Notes: generated from the letters alone by a model not told the origin. A stretch of 64,000 bases of DNA from Oceanobacillus caeni (GCF_019037185.1 NZ_JAHHXM010000004.1:1-64000); one strand, 5' to 3'; counted from the stretch's first letter, positions 19,024 through 29,174 are shown. A program made the numbers and translations.

Positions 19024-22000
19024 GTGGAACAAGTAGAAGTATACCGTCCGAAAAATCCTGTTCGTTTTGTAACTGCGTCAAGTTTATTTGATGGGCATGA
19101 TGCATCCATTAATATCATGAGAAGAATTATCCAAGCTAGTGGAGCAGAAGTAGTTCATCTTGGTCATAATCGCTCTGTAGAAGAAGTAGTTCACGCAGCA
19201 ATTCAAGAAGATGTTCAAGGTATTGCGATTTCATCTTATCAAGGTGGGCACGTGGAATATTTTAAATATATGATTGATTTATTAAAGGAATTGGGAGCGA
19301 GCCACATTAAAGTGTTTGGTGGCGGTGGAGGAGTAATTATCCCAAGAGAAATTAAAGAATTGCATGACTATGGGGTTTCTTGGATTTTCTCACCTGAAGA
19401 TGGTCGTAAGTACGGACTGCAAGGTATGATTAACAAAATGCTAGAATTATGTGATTTTATACCGCCAATTGATTTGGAGAAAGACATGGAGAAACTTCTT
19501 CAAGGTGATCGAAATGCAATGGCTAAATTTATTACATTTGTTGAATCGGAAGAAACAGACCTGGAAGAAAAGCAACGTGTAGTAAACAAGCTAAAAGAAA
19601 AAGCGGGACCAAATACACCTGTTCTTGGAATTACCGGTACTGGTGGAGCGGGAAAAAGTTCCTTAACGGACGAATTAATTCGCCGATTTATGAATGAAGT
19701 GTTAGATAAAAAGGTAGCAATTATATCCATTGACCCGACGAAAAGGAAAACGGGTGGGGCCTTACTAGGTGACCGAATCCGTATGAACGCTATTTTTAGC
19801 GACCGTGTTTATATGCGTTCCTTAGCGACAAGAGATTCTAGAACGGAATTATCCAAAGCGATTCAAGATGTCATTGATGTTGTCAAAGCCTCTGGATTTG
19901 ACTTTATCATTGTGGAAACGAGTGGAATTGGGCAAGGAGACGCCGCTATAACCGACATTACAGACCTATCCATGTATGTCATGACGTCTGAATACGGGGC
20001 ACCGACCCAATTAGAGAAAATTGATATGATTGACTATGCAGATTTTATCGTGATTAATAAATTTGAACAAAAGGGTTCTGAAGACGCCTTAAATCAAGTT
20101 CGTAAACAATATGAACGTAGCCGTATGTTATTTCAACAAGAGAAGGAAAAATTCCCTGTCTTTGGTACGATTGCTAGTCAGTTTAATGATGAAGGAACCA
20201 ATGCATTATTTGCTGCTATAATCGACACGCTGAATGAACGTTATGAATGGAATGTGTCTGTTGATTTTGAAAGGAATCGAATTGCCGAAAAACATAATCG
20301 TATTATCACCAATGATCGTCGCCACTATTTACGTGAGATTGCAGATTACGTTCGTAAATATCACGAAGATGCTGAAAAACAAAGTACAATTGCTCGTAAA
20401 TTATATCAATTAGATGGAGCAATAAAGACACTCGAATACGAAGAGGCAACGGAAATATGGAATAAAAATCAGGACAACGTGGAAGAAATGGCAGCGGCTA
20501 CAGAAGTTAAATCCTTTAAACGTGAAGATGTTTTAACTAATTTAAAACAGTTATTGGACCGTTATGAAGAGCAATTAAATCCAACTGCGAAGAAGCTTTT
20601 AGATTCTTGGGATGCTTTAAAGGATAGATATAGTGGAGACAAAATGACTTTCCAAGTACGTAATAAAGAGATTGAAATGGATATTACGACAGAATCTTTG
20701 TCTGGTCTTAAGATTCCTAAAGTTGCTTTTCCGAAATATCAAGATTGGGGAGAGCGATTAATGTGGATGCTAAAGGAAAATGTACCTGGCGCATTCCCAT
20801 TCACTGCTGGGGTGTTCCCGTTCAAACGAGAAGGGGAAGATCCTACCAGACAATTTGCTGGGGAAGGAACACCAGAAAGAACAAACCGAAGATTCCATTA
20901 TTTATCTAAGAATGATGATGCCAAACGGCTATCTACTGCATTTGATTCCGTAACATTGTACGGAGAGGATCCAGCTTACCGCCCAGATATATTTGGGAAA
21001 GTTGGAGAAAGTGGTGTGAATGTTTGTACTTTAGATGATATGAAAAAACTTTATGCTGGTTTTGATTTAACAGATCCACTAACCTCTGTATCGATGACGA
21101 TTAATGGTCCAGCACCAATCATTTTAGCGATGTATTTTAATACAGCGATTGACCAACAGGTGGATAAATTTAAAGAGGAACAAGGTCGTGAGCCTAGTAA
21201 AGAAGAATTAGAAAAAATTAAAGCAGATACATTATCCGTTGTCCGTGGTACGGTTCAAGCAGATATTTTGAAAGAAGACCAAGGACAAAATACATGCATT
21301 TTCTCTACGGAATTTGCGCTTCGAATGATGGGAGATATTCAACAATATTTCATTGATAAGAATGTGCGAAATTATTACTCTGTTTCGATTTCTGGTTATC
21401 ATATTGCAGAAGCGGGCGCAAATCCAATTACTCAGTTAGCATTTACACTAGCAAATGGTTTTACGTATGTAGAATATTATTTAAGCAGAGGAATGGATAT
21501 TAATAAATTTGCACCGAATTTATCCTTCTTCTTCTCAAATGGTCTAGATCCGGAATATACCGTTATTGGAAGAGTGGCAAGAAGAATTTGGGCGATTGTT
21601 ATGCGTGATAAATATGGAGCGAATGAACGTAGTCAAAAGTTGAAATATCACATCCAAACTTCCGGACGTTCCTTACATGCCCAAGAAATTGACTTTAATG
21701 ATATTCGAACAACTTTACAGGCGTTACTTGCAATCCAAGATAATACAAACTCACTGCATACGAATGCCTATGATGAGGCAATTACAACGCCAACGGAAGA
21801 GTCGGTTCGTCGTGCCATGGCAATTCAAATGATTATTAATAAAGAGTTTGGCTATACGAAAAATGAAAATCCACTTCAAGGTTCATTCATTGTAGAGGAG
21901 CTTACAGATTTAGTAGAAGAAGCGGTTTTACAAGAATTTGAACGAATGAATGATCGTGGTGGGGTACTAGGAGCAATGGAACGCCAATACCAACGTGGAA

Positions 22001-22350
22001 AGATTCAAGAAGAGTCCCTTTACTATGAGAGTAAGAAACACTCTGGTGAGCTTCCAATTATTGGTGTAAACACATATTTAAATCCAAACCCAACATCGGA
22101 TGAGGAAATTGATTCCATGGAACTTGCGCGTGCCACTCAAGAAGAAAAACAACATCAGATTGTCGAATTGAAAAAATTTCAAGAAAAACATCAAGCACAA
22201 GCACCAAAAGCATTGGAACGGTTAAAAGAAGTAGCAGCTTCTGGAGGAAATATTTTTGAAGAACTAATGGATACCGTAAAAGTAGCTAGCCTCGGCCAAA
22301 TCACCAAAGCACTATACGAAGTTGGCGGACAGTATAGAAGAAATATGTAA
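19024..22350 (+). CDS. icmF: Fused isobutyryl-CoA mutase IcmF (B12-dependent)
   Basis: 1108 aa fusion protein. The order is an N-terminal B12-binding domain (about 10-145; SLFDGHDAS with the cobalt-ligating His near residue 25, then SSYQGGH and GGGGG), a MeaB-like G-domain (about 200-430; [34 protein letters not shown]), a linker, and the TIM-barrel mutase (about 560-1090). The barrel shows [30 protein letters not shown], a signature of isobutyryl/butyryl mutases rather than methylmalonyl mutases. It interconverts isobutyryl-CoA and n-butyryl-CoA using adenosylcobalamin, feeding valine-derived carbon into beta-oxidation. I chose the GTG at 19024 because GGAAGGGGG precedes it; an ATG at 19006 directly abuts the TetR stop. 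Confidence 0.95.
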   Translation: MEQVEVYRPKNPVRFVTASSLFDGHDASINIMRRIIQASGAEVVHLGHNRSVEEVVHAAIQEDVQGIAISSYQGGHVEYFKYMIDLLKELGASHIKVFGGGGGVIIPREIKELHDYGVSWIFSPEDGRKYGLQGMINKMLELCDFIPPIDLEKDMEKLLQGDRNAMAKFITFVESEETDLEEKQRVVNKLKEKAGPNTPVLGITGTGGAGKSSLTDELIRRFMNEVLDKKVAIISIDPTKRKTGGALLGDRIRMNAIFSDRVYMRSLATRDSRTELSKAIQDVIDVVKASGFDFIIVETSGIGQGDAAITDITDLSMYVMTSEYGAPTQLEKIDMIDYADFIVINKFEQKGSEDALNQVRKQYERSRMLFQQEKEKFPVFGTIASQFNDEGTNALFAAIIDTLNERYEWNVSVDFERNRIAEKHNRIITNDRRHYLREIADYVRKYHEDAEKQSTIARKLYQLDGAIKTLEYEEATEIWNKNQDNVEEMAAATEVKSFKREDVLTNLKQLLDRYEEQLNPTAKKLLDSWDALKDRYSGDKMTFQVRNKEIEMDITTESLSGLKIPKVAFPKYQDWGERLMWMLKENVPGAFPFTAGVFPFKREGEDPTRQFAGEGTPERTNRRFHYLSKNDDAKRLSTAFDSVTLYGEDPAYRPDIFGKVGESGVNVCTLDDMKKLYAGFDLTDPLTSVSMTINGPAPIILAMYFNTAIDQQVDKFKEEQGREPSKEELEKIKADTLSVVRGTVQADILKEDQGQNTCIFSTEFALRMMGDIQQYFIDKNVRNYYSVSISGYHIAEAGANPITQLAFTLANGFTYVEYYLSRGMDINKFAPNLSFFFSNGLDPEYTVIGRVARRIWAIVMRDKYGANERSQKLKYHIQTSGRSLHAQEIDFNDIRTTLQALLAIQDNTNSLHTNAYDEAITTPTEESVRRAMAIQMIINKEFGYTKNENPLQGSFIVEELTDLVEEAVLQEFERMNDRGGVLGAMERQYQRGKIQEESLYYESKKHSGELPIIGVNTYLNPNPTSDEEIDSMELARATQEEKQHQIVELKKFQEKHQAQAPKALERLKEVAASGGNIFEELMDTVKVASLGQITKALYEVGGQYRRNM

Positions 22351-22420
22351 GGAATATAATGTAATAATGGCAAAAGGTGAAAAGTTTGAAAGAATACAGG
22401 GTACATGATCTCGATTATTA

Positions 22421-22453
22421 AAGTTGAGAAGAGTTATTTTCTCAACTTTTTTA
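22421..22453 (+). terminator. Terminator of the fadF-icmF cluster
   Basis: AAGTTGAGAA stem with TTCTCAACTT, followed by TTTTTTA. Confidence 0.85.
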
Positions 22454-22507
22454 TGTTAAAATAAGGCATAAACCATACAAGTTTGATTATAATGTTAGGT
22501 ATGTCTC

Positions 22508-22536
22508 TTGAAAAGCATATTGCATTGTAGTTAAAT
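22508..22536 (+). promoter_or_regulatory. Weak candidate promoter for rpoE
   Basis: TTGAAA (22508-22513), 17-bp spacer, TTAAAT (22531-22536). The -10 is poor, so this is tentative. Confidence 0.3.
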
Positions 22537-22553
22537 ATAGTCATTACAAGTAC

Positions 22554-22579
22554 ATGTTCAAAAAGGAGGAACTTTTTGA
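22554..22579. repeat. Short copy of the GTTCAAAAAG palindromic element
   Basis: GTTCAAAAAG, 6-nt GAGGAA loop, CTTTTTGAAC: a perfect 10-bp inverted repeat in the rpoE leader. It has the same terminal sequence as the larger elements near murA. It also contains an AAAGGAGG ribosome-binding-like sequence ahead of a 7-codon TTG frame, which may be coincidental. Confidence 0.65.
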
Positions 22580-22649
22580 ACATCGTCTACAATGGTTAAA
22601 TCTAGAAGGCATTTAAGCCATCATTATACAAGTCAAAGGAGTGCTAACC

Positions 22650-23195
22650 GTGAGCTTAAAAGATTATAGCCCGGAACAAATTGAAAATATGTCAATGTTA
22701 GAATTGGCAAGTATTATCTTAAAAGAAGAGAAAAAAGCCCTACACTTCAAGGACGTTTTTGACAAAGTTGCAGAAGTAAAAGGTTTTTCTGAAGCCGAAA
22801 AAGAAGAAAAAATAGCACAATTTTATACAGATTTAAACGTCGATGGACGATTCACAACATTAGGTTCTAATATGTGGGGATTAAAACGTTGGTACCCAAT
22901 CGAGCAAGCAGACGAAGAAGTACATACTCCTAAGAAGAAAAAGAAAAAGGCAACGAAGAAAAAGCGTAAAGAAGAGGAAATTGATGAAGAAGAGGACTTC
23001 GAGGAGGAAGACGATCTTCTTGAAGATGAAGACATCGATGAAGTTTTCGACGACGAAGAGGAGGATCTGGACGAAGATGATGAGGAATTAGATCCAGACT
23101 TAGACGAATTCGATGACTTTGATGAGGATGAAGAAGAGATAGATGAAGAATTTGACGATGAAGAGCTTGATGACGAAGAAGAGGAAGAGAAATAA
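22650..23195 (+). CDS. rpoE: RNA polymerase delta subunit
   Basis: 181 aa. The folded N-terminal HARE-type domain (about 1-90; IAQFYTDLNVDGRFTTLGSNMWGLKRWYP) is followed by a Lys-rich patch (KKKKKKATKKKRK, about 98-112). The rest is a nearly pure Asp/Glu disordered tail. Delta binds core RNA polymerase, displaces nucleic acid and speeds recycling. I take the GTG at 22650 because AAAGGAG overlaps the earlier in-frame GTG at 22641. The Lys block before the acidic tail is the element that contacts DNA in B. subtilis. The position next to pyrG is conserved. Confidence 0.93.
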   Translation: MSLKDYSPEQIENMSMLELASIILKEEKKALHFKDVFDKVAEVKGFSEAEKEEKIAQFYTDLNVDGRFTTLGSNMWGLKRWYPIEQADEEVHTPKKKKKKATKKKRKEEEIDEEEDFEEEDDLLEDEDIDEVFDDEEEDLDEDDEELDPDLDEFDDFDEDEEEIDEEFDDEELDDEEEEEK

Positions 23196-23211
23196 GCGGT
23201 GGGATTTTACT

Positions 23212-23233
23212 ACCAGACTTTTTGAACAACCTC
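23212..23233 (-). repeat. Isolated end of the GTTCAAAAAG element after rpoE
   Basis: ACTTTTTGAACAACCTCT is the exact reverse complement form of the AGAGGTTGTTCAAAAG left end at 32463. Together with 22554-22579 it flanks rpoE. Confidence 0.5.
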
Positions 23234-23245
23234 TAAAAACAATTA

Positions 23246-23287
23246 TTGACTTTTATTGAACTAGTGAGTACAATTTTACTTGGGCTC
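23246..23287 (+). promoter_or_regulatory. pyrG promoter with GGGCTC start site
   Basis: TTGACT (23246-23251), a 17-bp spacer, TACAAT (23269-23274), then GGGCTC at 23282, 7 nt beyond the -10. B. subtilis pyrG transcripts start with GGGC and gain extra G residues by slippage when CTP is low. The same start context is present here. Confidence 0.85.
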
Positions 23288-23303
23288 TATTTGACAGGAA
23301 CAT

Positions 23304-23346
23304 AGCGTCTCCCTACTGGTTTTAAGGGAGGCGCTTTTTATTTTTT
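23304..23346 (+). terminator. pyrG attenuator terminator (CTP-responsive)
   Basis: 11-bp stem AGCGTCTCCCT/AGGGAGGCGCT with one G-U pair, followed by TTTTTATTTTTT. The 5' arm contains CTCCCT, which can pair with a poly-G 5' end produced by reiterative initiation at low CTP and so form the antiterminator known from B. subtilis pyrG. Confidence 0.85.
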
Positions 23347-23514
23347 ACTCAGTAACCTTAGAATCTGTATAGATCATTTTGGCTTTCCGTGTTTTTCTCA
23401 TAATAAATACAGGGAAGGTTTTTTGATTGATTGCAGATTTTTTCCATTAGAACTCATTTTATTGTTTTATTAGTACAAAATAGGTTTAAGTAACAACCTA
23501 AGAAAGAGGGATGA

Positions 23515-25125
<1,611 letters not shown>

Positions 25126-25131
25126 AAATAG

Positions 25132-25165
25132 TCAAAGCCCTGAACAAATTGGTTCGGGGTTTTTG
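25132..25165 (+). terminator. Terminator of pyrG
   Basis: GCCCTGAAC ... GTTCGGGGT stem followed by TTTTGTTT. Confidence 0.8.
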
Positions 25166-25200
25166 TTTAGGTTAAGATGTAAAAAATTAATTCGATACTT

Positions 25201-25265
25201 GTGCTCATGAATTCGTTAATCGAAGAGACTAATCTAGTAATCACGGCATTAACCCATTGATTTCT
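25201..25265. repeat. Degenerate 21-bp repeats (about 3 copies)
   Basis: AATTCGTTAATCG at 25210, AATCTAGTAATCA at 25231 and AACCCATTGATT near 25251 keep a 20-21-bp spacing. They resemble the units of the 48.35-48.5 kb array (AATTCGTTAATCGTG). Confidence 0.5.
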
Positions 25266-25308
25266 TGAATACCAGATTTTAAAGTGATTTTAAAACCAAA
25301 ATTTTCTA

Positions 25309-25337
25309 TTGTAACTAAATTACTAACGTGATAGTAT
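25309..25337 (+). promoter_or_regulatory. Promoter of the MFS transporter gene
   Basis: TTGTAA (25309-25314), 17-bp spacer, TAGTAT (25332-25337), giving a leader of about 270 nt before the ATG. Confidence 0.45.
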
Positions 25338-25361
25338 AAGTACAAATAAAACCTTTAATTG

Positions 25362-25445
25362 GGTCCAGAGAGGCCAAAAGGGTGCACGGAATAGAAGTAT
25401 GCTTTCTTATGCCCTTTTGTCTCTGAGACAAAAGGGCATTTTTAA
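25362..25445 (+). promoter_or_regulatory. Leader attenuator with mutually exclusive structures before the MFS gene
   Basis: A 14-bp terminator hairpin (ATGCCCTTTTGTCT, 3-nt loop, AGACAAAAGGGCAT; 25409-25440) is followed by TTTTTAAT. The upstream segment AGAGAGGCCAAAAGGGTG (25367-25384) can pair with TGCCCTTTTGTCTCT (25410-25424), the 5' arm of that terminator, giving an alternative antiterminator. I do not recognise the aptamer. The short stretch GGGTGCACGG is only loosely T-box-like and no T-box stem I is visible. Confidence 0.55.
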
Positions 25446-25496
25446 TATATTTGATTTAATCTCTTTTAAATCAAAGTTCTGTGAGACTTGAAAAGA

Positions 25497-25525
25497 GAAT
25501 GGAAATGTTAGATAAGTTTCCATTC
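25497..25525 (+). other. Second hairpin in the MFS leader
   Basis: GAATGGAAA and TTTCCATTC arms around an 11-nt loop, without a T-run. It lies about 85 bp before the ATG. Confidence 0.4.
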
Positions 25526-25610
25526 CCTCCCTTGCTTCACAAATGGAGTAGGAAGGTTTTATCCTTTCCTTTCTAAAAAAAACACATGATACGAATATGG
25601 AGGGAAAACG

Positions 25611-26834
25611 ATGGATTATCGTAAAAAAACAGTAGTAGCATCCGTAACTGGTTTGACATTAGAAGGTATGGATATTATGTTCATATCATTTGTAATGTCT
25701 ATGATTGTTGCTGAATTTAATATCGATCTTGCAACTGGTGGTTTTATTTCTTCCATAACAAATATTGGAATGTTGCTTGGTGGAATGATATTTGGGATTT
25801 TAGCGGATAAATTTGGCCGTGTGAAAGTTTTCACGTATACGATTTTCTTATTTGCAATTGGAACAGCATTAACTGCTGTTGCGACAAGTATAGAACAGGT
25901 ATATATTTTTAGGTTTATTGCTGGGCTTGGTGCCGGTGGAGAATATGGAATTGGAATGGCATTAGTGGCAGAAGCGTGGCCGAAAAGCAAACAAGGAAGA
26001 GCCTCTTCTTATGTAAGTGTTGGGGCACAATACGGAGTGATTTTGGCAGCATTCCTAAGCGCCATGATCCTACCAACTCTTGGATGGAGGGCATTATTCT
26101 TAGTTGGTGTGATTCCAGTTATTTTTGCCTTTATCGTACGTAGAAACTTGGACGAATCTCCGGAATGGTTGAAAGCACAAAAAGATAATAAAGTGGAACA
26201 AAAGAAAGAAAAAGGTAAATTGATTCAATTGTTCTCTACACCAAGAATTGCGATTACAACCATTTCCTTAGCGATTATGGCAACTGTTCAGATTGCTGGA
26301 TACAATGGCTTAATGATTTGGCTTCCTTCTATGCTCCAAGAATCGCAGGGGCTATCTGTATCAAGCTCTGCACTTTGGACGATTAGTACTGCGGTCGGTA
26401 TGATTATTGGAATGTTGACCTTTGGAATGATTATGGACAAATTTGGTGCAAAGCGTGCCTATGGATTGTTTCTACTTGCCTCTGCTAGTGCAGTATTTCT
26501 TTACTCATTCGCAACAGGTAGTGCGGGTGTATTAATTGGTGGTGCGATCGTAGGTTTCTTCTCGAACGGAATGTTTGCTGGCTATGGAGCGTTAATAAGT
26601 AGTTTTTATCCTGCGAAAATTCGCAGTACTGCAACGAATACAATTTTCAACTTTGGACGTGCAGTTGGTGGGTTATCTCCAATTTTAGTTGGATTTATTT
26701 TACAACATTATAATATGACAATGGCAATGATTTACTTAGCGATTCTTTATATCATCTCCTTCCTCATCATGCTGAGCCTAAATAAAGAGAAAGCTAGCAG
26801 AAAAGGAAACGTGGTAGAAACTGTACAAAGTTAA
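25611..26834 (+). CDS. MFS transporter, aromatic-acid:H+ symporter-like
   Basis: 407 aa, 12 predicted membrane helices with a central cytoplasmic loop around 190-210. Motif A is GILADKFGRVKVF (about 64-76). FRFIAGLGAGGEYGIGMALVAE (about 103-124) is the sugar-porter/AAHS-type motif, and a second half-motif is MIMDKFGAKRAYG. This pattern fits the AAHS/sialate/benzoate-like branch of MFS, importing a carboxylate with protons; the substrate cannot be given. AATGGAGGGAAA precedes the ATG. It is a single-gene transcription unit with its own leader attenuator and terminator. Confidence 0.85.
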   Translation: MDYRKKTVVASVTGLTLEGMDIMFISFVMSMIVAEFNIDLATGGFISSITNIGMLLGGMIFGILADKFGRVKVFTYTIFLFAIGTALTAVATSIEQVYIFRFIAGLGAGGEYGIGMALVAEAWPKSKQGRASSYVSVGAQYGVILAAFLSAMILPTLGWRALFLVGVIPVIFAFIVRRNLDESPEWLKAQKDNKVEQKKEKGKLIQLFSTPRIAITTISLAIMATVQIAGYNGLMIWLPSMLQESQGLSVSSSALWTISTAVGMIIGMLTFGMIMDKFGAKRAYGLFLLASASAVFLYSFATGSAGVLIGGAIVGFFSNGMFAGYGALISSFYPAKIRSTATNTIFNFGRAVGGLSPILVGFILQHYNMTMAMIYLAILYIISFLIMLSLNKEKASRKGNVVETVQS

Positions 26835-26908
26835 ATCATACTCAGGATTATGAAGGTATTACCGTGGAACGGACCCGTTATGACGAATCCAATTGGGTTA
26901 ATATACAA

Positions 26909-26950
26909 AAGACACACAGTAAGCAAACTCGCTTACTGTGTGTCTTTTTT
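26909..26950 (+). terminator. Terminator of the MFS gene
   Basis: Perfect 16-bp stem (AAGACACACAGTAAGC / GCTTACTGTGTGTCTT), with a T6 run. Confidence 0.9.
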
Positions 26951-27026
26951 ATTGTTTAGGAAACTATTGGAAACTATAAAATTTCTTGGTTGTGGATAAG
27001 TTTATGTTAAAATTTAACTATTACTG

Positions 27027-28275
27027 ATGGAGAGAACAAAGATGATGAAAAAAGGTACAGGTGTTATAAAAGAAATACTAAAAGATCATTTTGCAGGATT
27101 TTGGGATTTGCACGATAGAAGGTTTCCCGAATCTTATCGTAATGATATAAAAGAAACTGTTGAGAAGACCATCAAGTGTGGTACCCGTGATATGGGCTTT
27201 GCACGTTATGAATGCTTAGGTTGTGAAGGTAATTCCTTACCTAAATTTGTATGTTTCACTTGTAAAAGTAGACTCTGTCATCGTTGTGGGAAAAAATATA
27301 CGGATGATTGGTCGGATAAACAACAGGAAATGATTTTTAATGTACCTCATCGTCATATGGTATTTACTATTCCTCAAGAATTAAGGAATGTGTTCTTTGA
27401 AGATCGTAAAAAGCTTAATGAATTAAGTAAACAGGTGGCGGAAGTTTTTCAATAATTATCACAGAAGTAAAAAAAGAGGATTACGCTCGGGTATTATTAC
27501 AGTAATACATACTTTTGGACGTGATTTAAAATTCAACCCCCATATACATGCATTGGTAACAGAAGGGGCATTAGATAATAAGAAAGAGTGGGTATCAAGT
27601 GGATATATTCCATATGAGTACTTAAGGAAATCATGGCAAAAAGTAGTGTTAGATTTAGTGAAAAAATGGTTTCCTGGGAATCAAAAAGTGAATGAATTGG
27701 TGAATGATTTATACCAAAGATACCCTAAGGGATTTTATGTAAATGCAGAAAAGAAAATAACAAACGCCAAAGGAGTAGCACGGTACATTGGGCGATATTT
27801 AGCACGACCAGCAATTGCGGAATACCGTATCGTAGAATATGACGGAGATACGGTCCATTATTGGTATGAAGATCATCGTACTGGTAAAAGAGTAGATAAA
27901 AAGATCCCCGTTTACAGGTTTATATTTGAAATACTACAACACGTCCCTCCTAAGCATTTTCGTATGGTTGGTAGATATGGATTGTATAGTAGAAGATCCC
28001 ATCGAAAAGCACAACAAATATTAAGTTTATATGCGTTCATGAGGACAAAACAAATTTCATTATTACTGGAGACGAAAAGAAAAAAGAAAACATACCGTCA
28101 ACGAATGATGGAGTCATTTGAAAACGACCCATTTCAATGTCCACATTGTGGAAGACAAATGGACCTTGTAGGAATATGGCATAGTGATTACGGATGGATT
28201 TATTACTACATGGAGGAAGTAGAAAAGGAGAGATGTAAAAAATATGGTATTGTCCAACAAAAAAGGACGGGATAA
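27027..28275 (+). pseudogene. IS91-family transposase, broken by a frameshift
   Basis: Two frames together make one Y2-type transposase. The first (27027-27455) has the N-terminal zinc-binding domain (CLGCEGNSLPKFVCFTCKSRLCHRCGKKY) and HRHMVFTIP. The second, readable from about 27448 to 28275, has TVIHTFGRDLKFNPHIHALVTEG with the HxH rolling-circle motif, then YIGRYLARPAIAEYRI and the C-terminal FQCPHCGRQMDLV zinc finger. The break lies at the T5 run 27445-27449, where the reading frame shifts by one base and the first frame meets TAA at 27453. The catalytic part lacks a start of its own. Probably inactive, unless the T-run supports slippage. Confidence 0.85.
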
Positions 28276-28501
28276 TTCGGCAGAAAACTTAGGGTGGTTA
28301 AATGAAGACGATCCCTTTGGTTTGAATGAAGAAATAAAGATGGTGATTTTTAAATGTATTGATTGTAATAAAACCGATGAAGTTCCTGAATATATTATCG
28401 GTGAATTTAGTGTGGATAAAAAAGAGGGAGAAGAAGTAGAATTACATTGCCCCTACTGTAATGGCACCATGTTAGAAGCGAGAAATATCCCAAGTGATTA
28501 A
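28244..28501 (+). CDS. Small zinc-ribbon protein linked to the IS91 element
   Basis: 85 aa. The C-terminal half (from about residue 33) has paired cysteines: FKCIDCNKTDEVPEYIIGEF ... HCPYCNGTM, a CxxC...CxxC zinc ribbon. It overlaps the transposase end by 32 bp and has AAGGAGAG about 12 nt ahead of the ATG. An internal ATG at 28340 would give the ribbon alone. Such small CxxC proteins sit behind IS91-like transposases in other Bacillaceae as far as I recall, so it may be a passenger or accessory gene. Role unknown. Confidence 0.6.
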   Translation: MVLSNKKGRDNSAENLGWLNEDDPFGLNEEIKMVIFKCIDCNKTDEVPEYIIGEFSVDKKEGEEVELHCPYCNGTMLEARNIPSD

Positions 28502-28521
28502 TTCTCACTTGGGACGTGATA

Positions 28522-28545
28522 AGGCGCGTTAGCGCTTTTGTTCTT
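28522..28545 (+). mobile_element. Possible 3' (origin) end of the IS91-like element
   Basis: A compact hairpin (AAGGCGC GTTA GCGCTT) lies just before TTGTTCTTG. IS91 elements end near a hairpin and abut GTTC/CTTG-type tetranucleotides, so this is a candidate end. The match is short and unverified. Confidence 0.3.
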
Positions 28546-28590
28546 GGAATTGATAAAATTTTTAATTTACTAGGGTAATTTGTAAATTTG

Positions 28591-28620
28591 GCAGGAAAAT
28601 CCCACATAAATATAGAAATG
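28591..28620 (+). promoter_or_regulatory. Sigma-H-like promoter of spo0F
   Basis: GCAGGAAAA (28591-28599), 12-bp spacer, ATAGAAATG (28612-28620), compared with the sigma-H pattern RNAGGAWWW-N12-14-RNNGAATWW. B. subtilis spo0F is sigma-H dependent. The start codon lies about 65 bp downstream. Confidence 0.5.
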
Positions 28621-28685
28621 GATGTACTGGGAGAAAAAATGTGGGTTTATGAAAGTTTTTGTTGATTTTGATATGAGGGGGGATT

Positions 28686-29069
28686 TTGTTGAGCCAGTCT
28701 AAAATTCTAATAGTAGATGATCAAATGGGGATTAGATTACTACTTAAAGAAATTTTGAAAAATGAAGGATACGAGATAGAGGAAGCGACCACTGGTAAGG
28801 AAGCGATAGACCAAATTAGTGTTAATAGTTTCGATCTAATGATTTTAGATTATAAATTACCAATCATGGATGGGACGGAAGTATTAGAAAAACTAGAGAA
28901 AGATAATGTGGAAATTCCTGCCATCGTGATGAGTGGCCTCGTGGAAAATATCGCATCAGAGGCGATGAAATCTAAGCTTGTTAAATCAGTTATTGCAAAG
29001 CCTTTCAATATAAATGAGTTTGTAGAAAAGGTTCATGACATTGTTAGGAATCAAGGAAAAATGAAGTGA
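28686..29069 (+). CDS. spo0F: Sporulation response regulator Spo0F (phosphorelay)
   Basis: 127 aa single receiver domain with no output domain. It has the acidic pair Asp11-Asp12 (LIVDDQMGIRLLL), phospho-acceptor Asp55 (LMILDYKLPIMDG), Ser83 for the conserved Thr/Ser, and Lys105 (IAKPF). Spo0F receives phosphate from sporulation kinases and passes it to Spo0B. The location directly before fbaA is the conserved spo0F locus. The beta4-alpha4 loop reads SGLVEN, where B. subtilis has TAYGEL, a surface used for kinase and Spo0B contacts. It initiates at tandem TTG codons (28686/28689) behind GAGGGGGG. A generic CheY-like regulator cannot be ruled out from sequence alone. Confidence 0.8.
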   Translation: MLSQSKILIVDDQMGIRLLLKEILKNEGYEIEEATTGKEAIDQISVNSFDLMILDYKLPIMDGTEVLEKLEKDNVEIPAIVMSGLVENIASEAMKSKLVKSVIAKPFNINEFVEKVHDIVRNQGKMK

Positions 29070-29087
29070 ACAGTAGTTTCTAAAAGC

Positions 29088-29116
29088 TTGCACCTAATGG
29101 GACAAGTTGGTATTCT
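29088..29116 (+). promoter_or_regulatory. Promoter of fbaA
   Basis: TTGCAC (29088-29093), 17-bp spacer, TATTCT (29111-29116), about 60 bp before the fbaA start. Confidence 0.5.
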
Positions 29117-29174
29117 ATTTATGTAGTAAAAAAGTACAACTTATGTGAACGAATTCACTAGAGGAGGATATCAT

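Noticed and set aside
22554-22600. Leader peptide gene (7 codons from a TTG) before rpoE
   Set aside because: The strong AAAGGAGG is part of the GTTCAAAAAG palindrome that occurs elsewhere without such a frame.
22930-23229. Minus-strand frame opposite rpoE
   Set aside because: It is a shadow of the Asp/Glu-rich tail, whose codons give long open antisense frames.
25362-25445. T-box riboswitch upstream of the MFS gene
   Set aside because: GGGTGCACGG only loosely resembles the T-box core, and the 50-60 nt available upstream are too short for stem I and a specifier loop.
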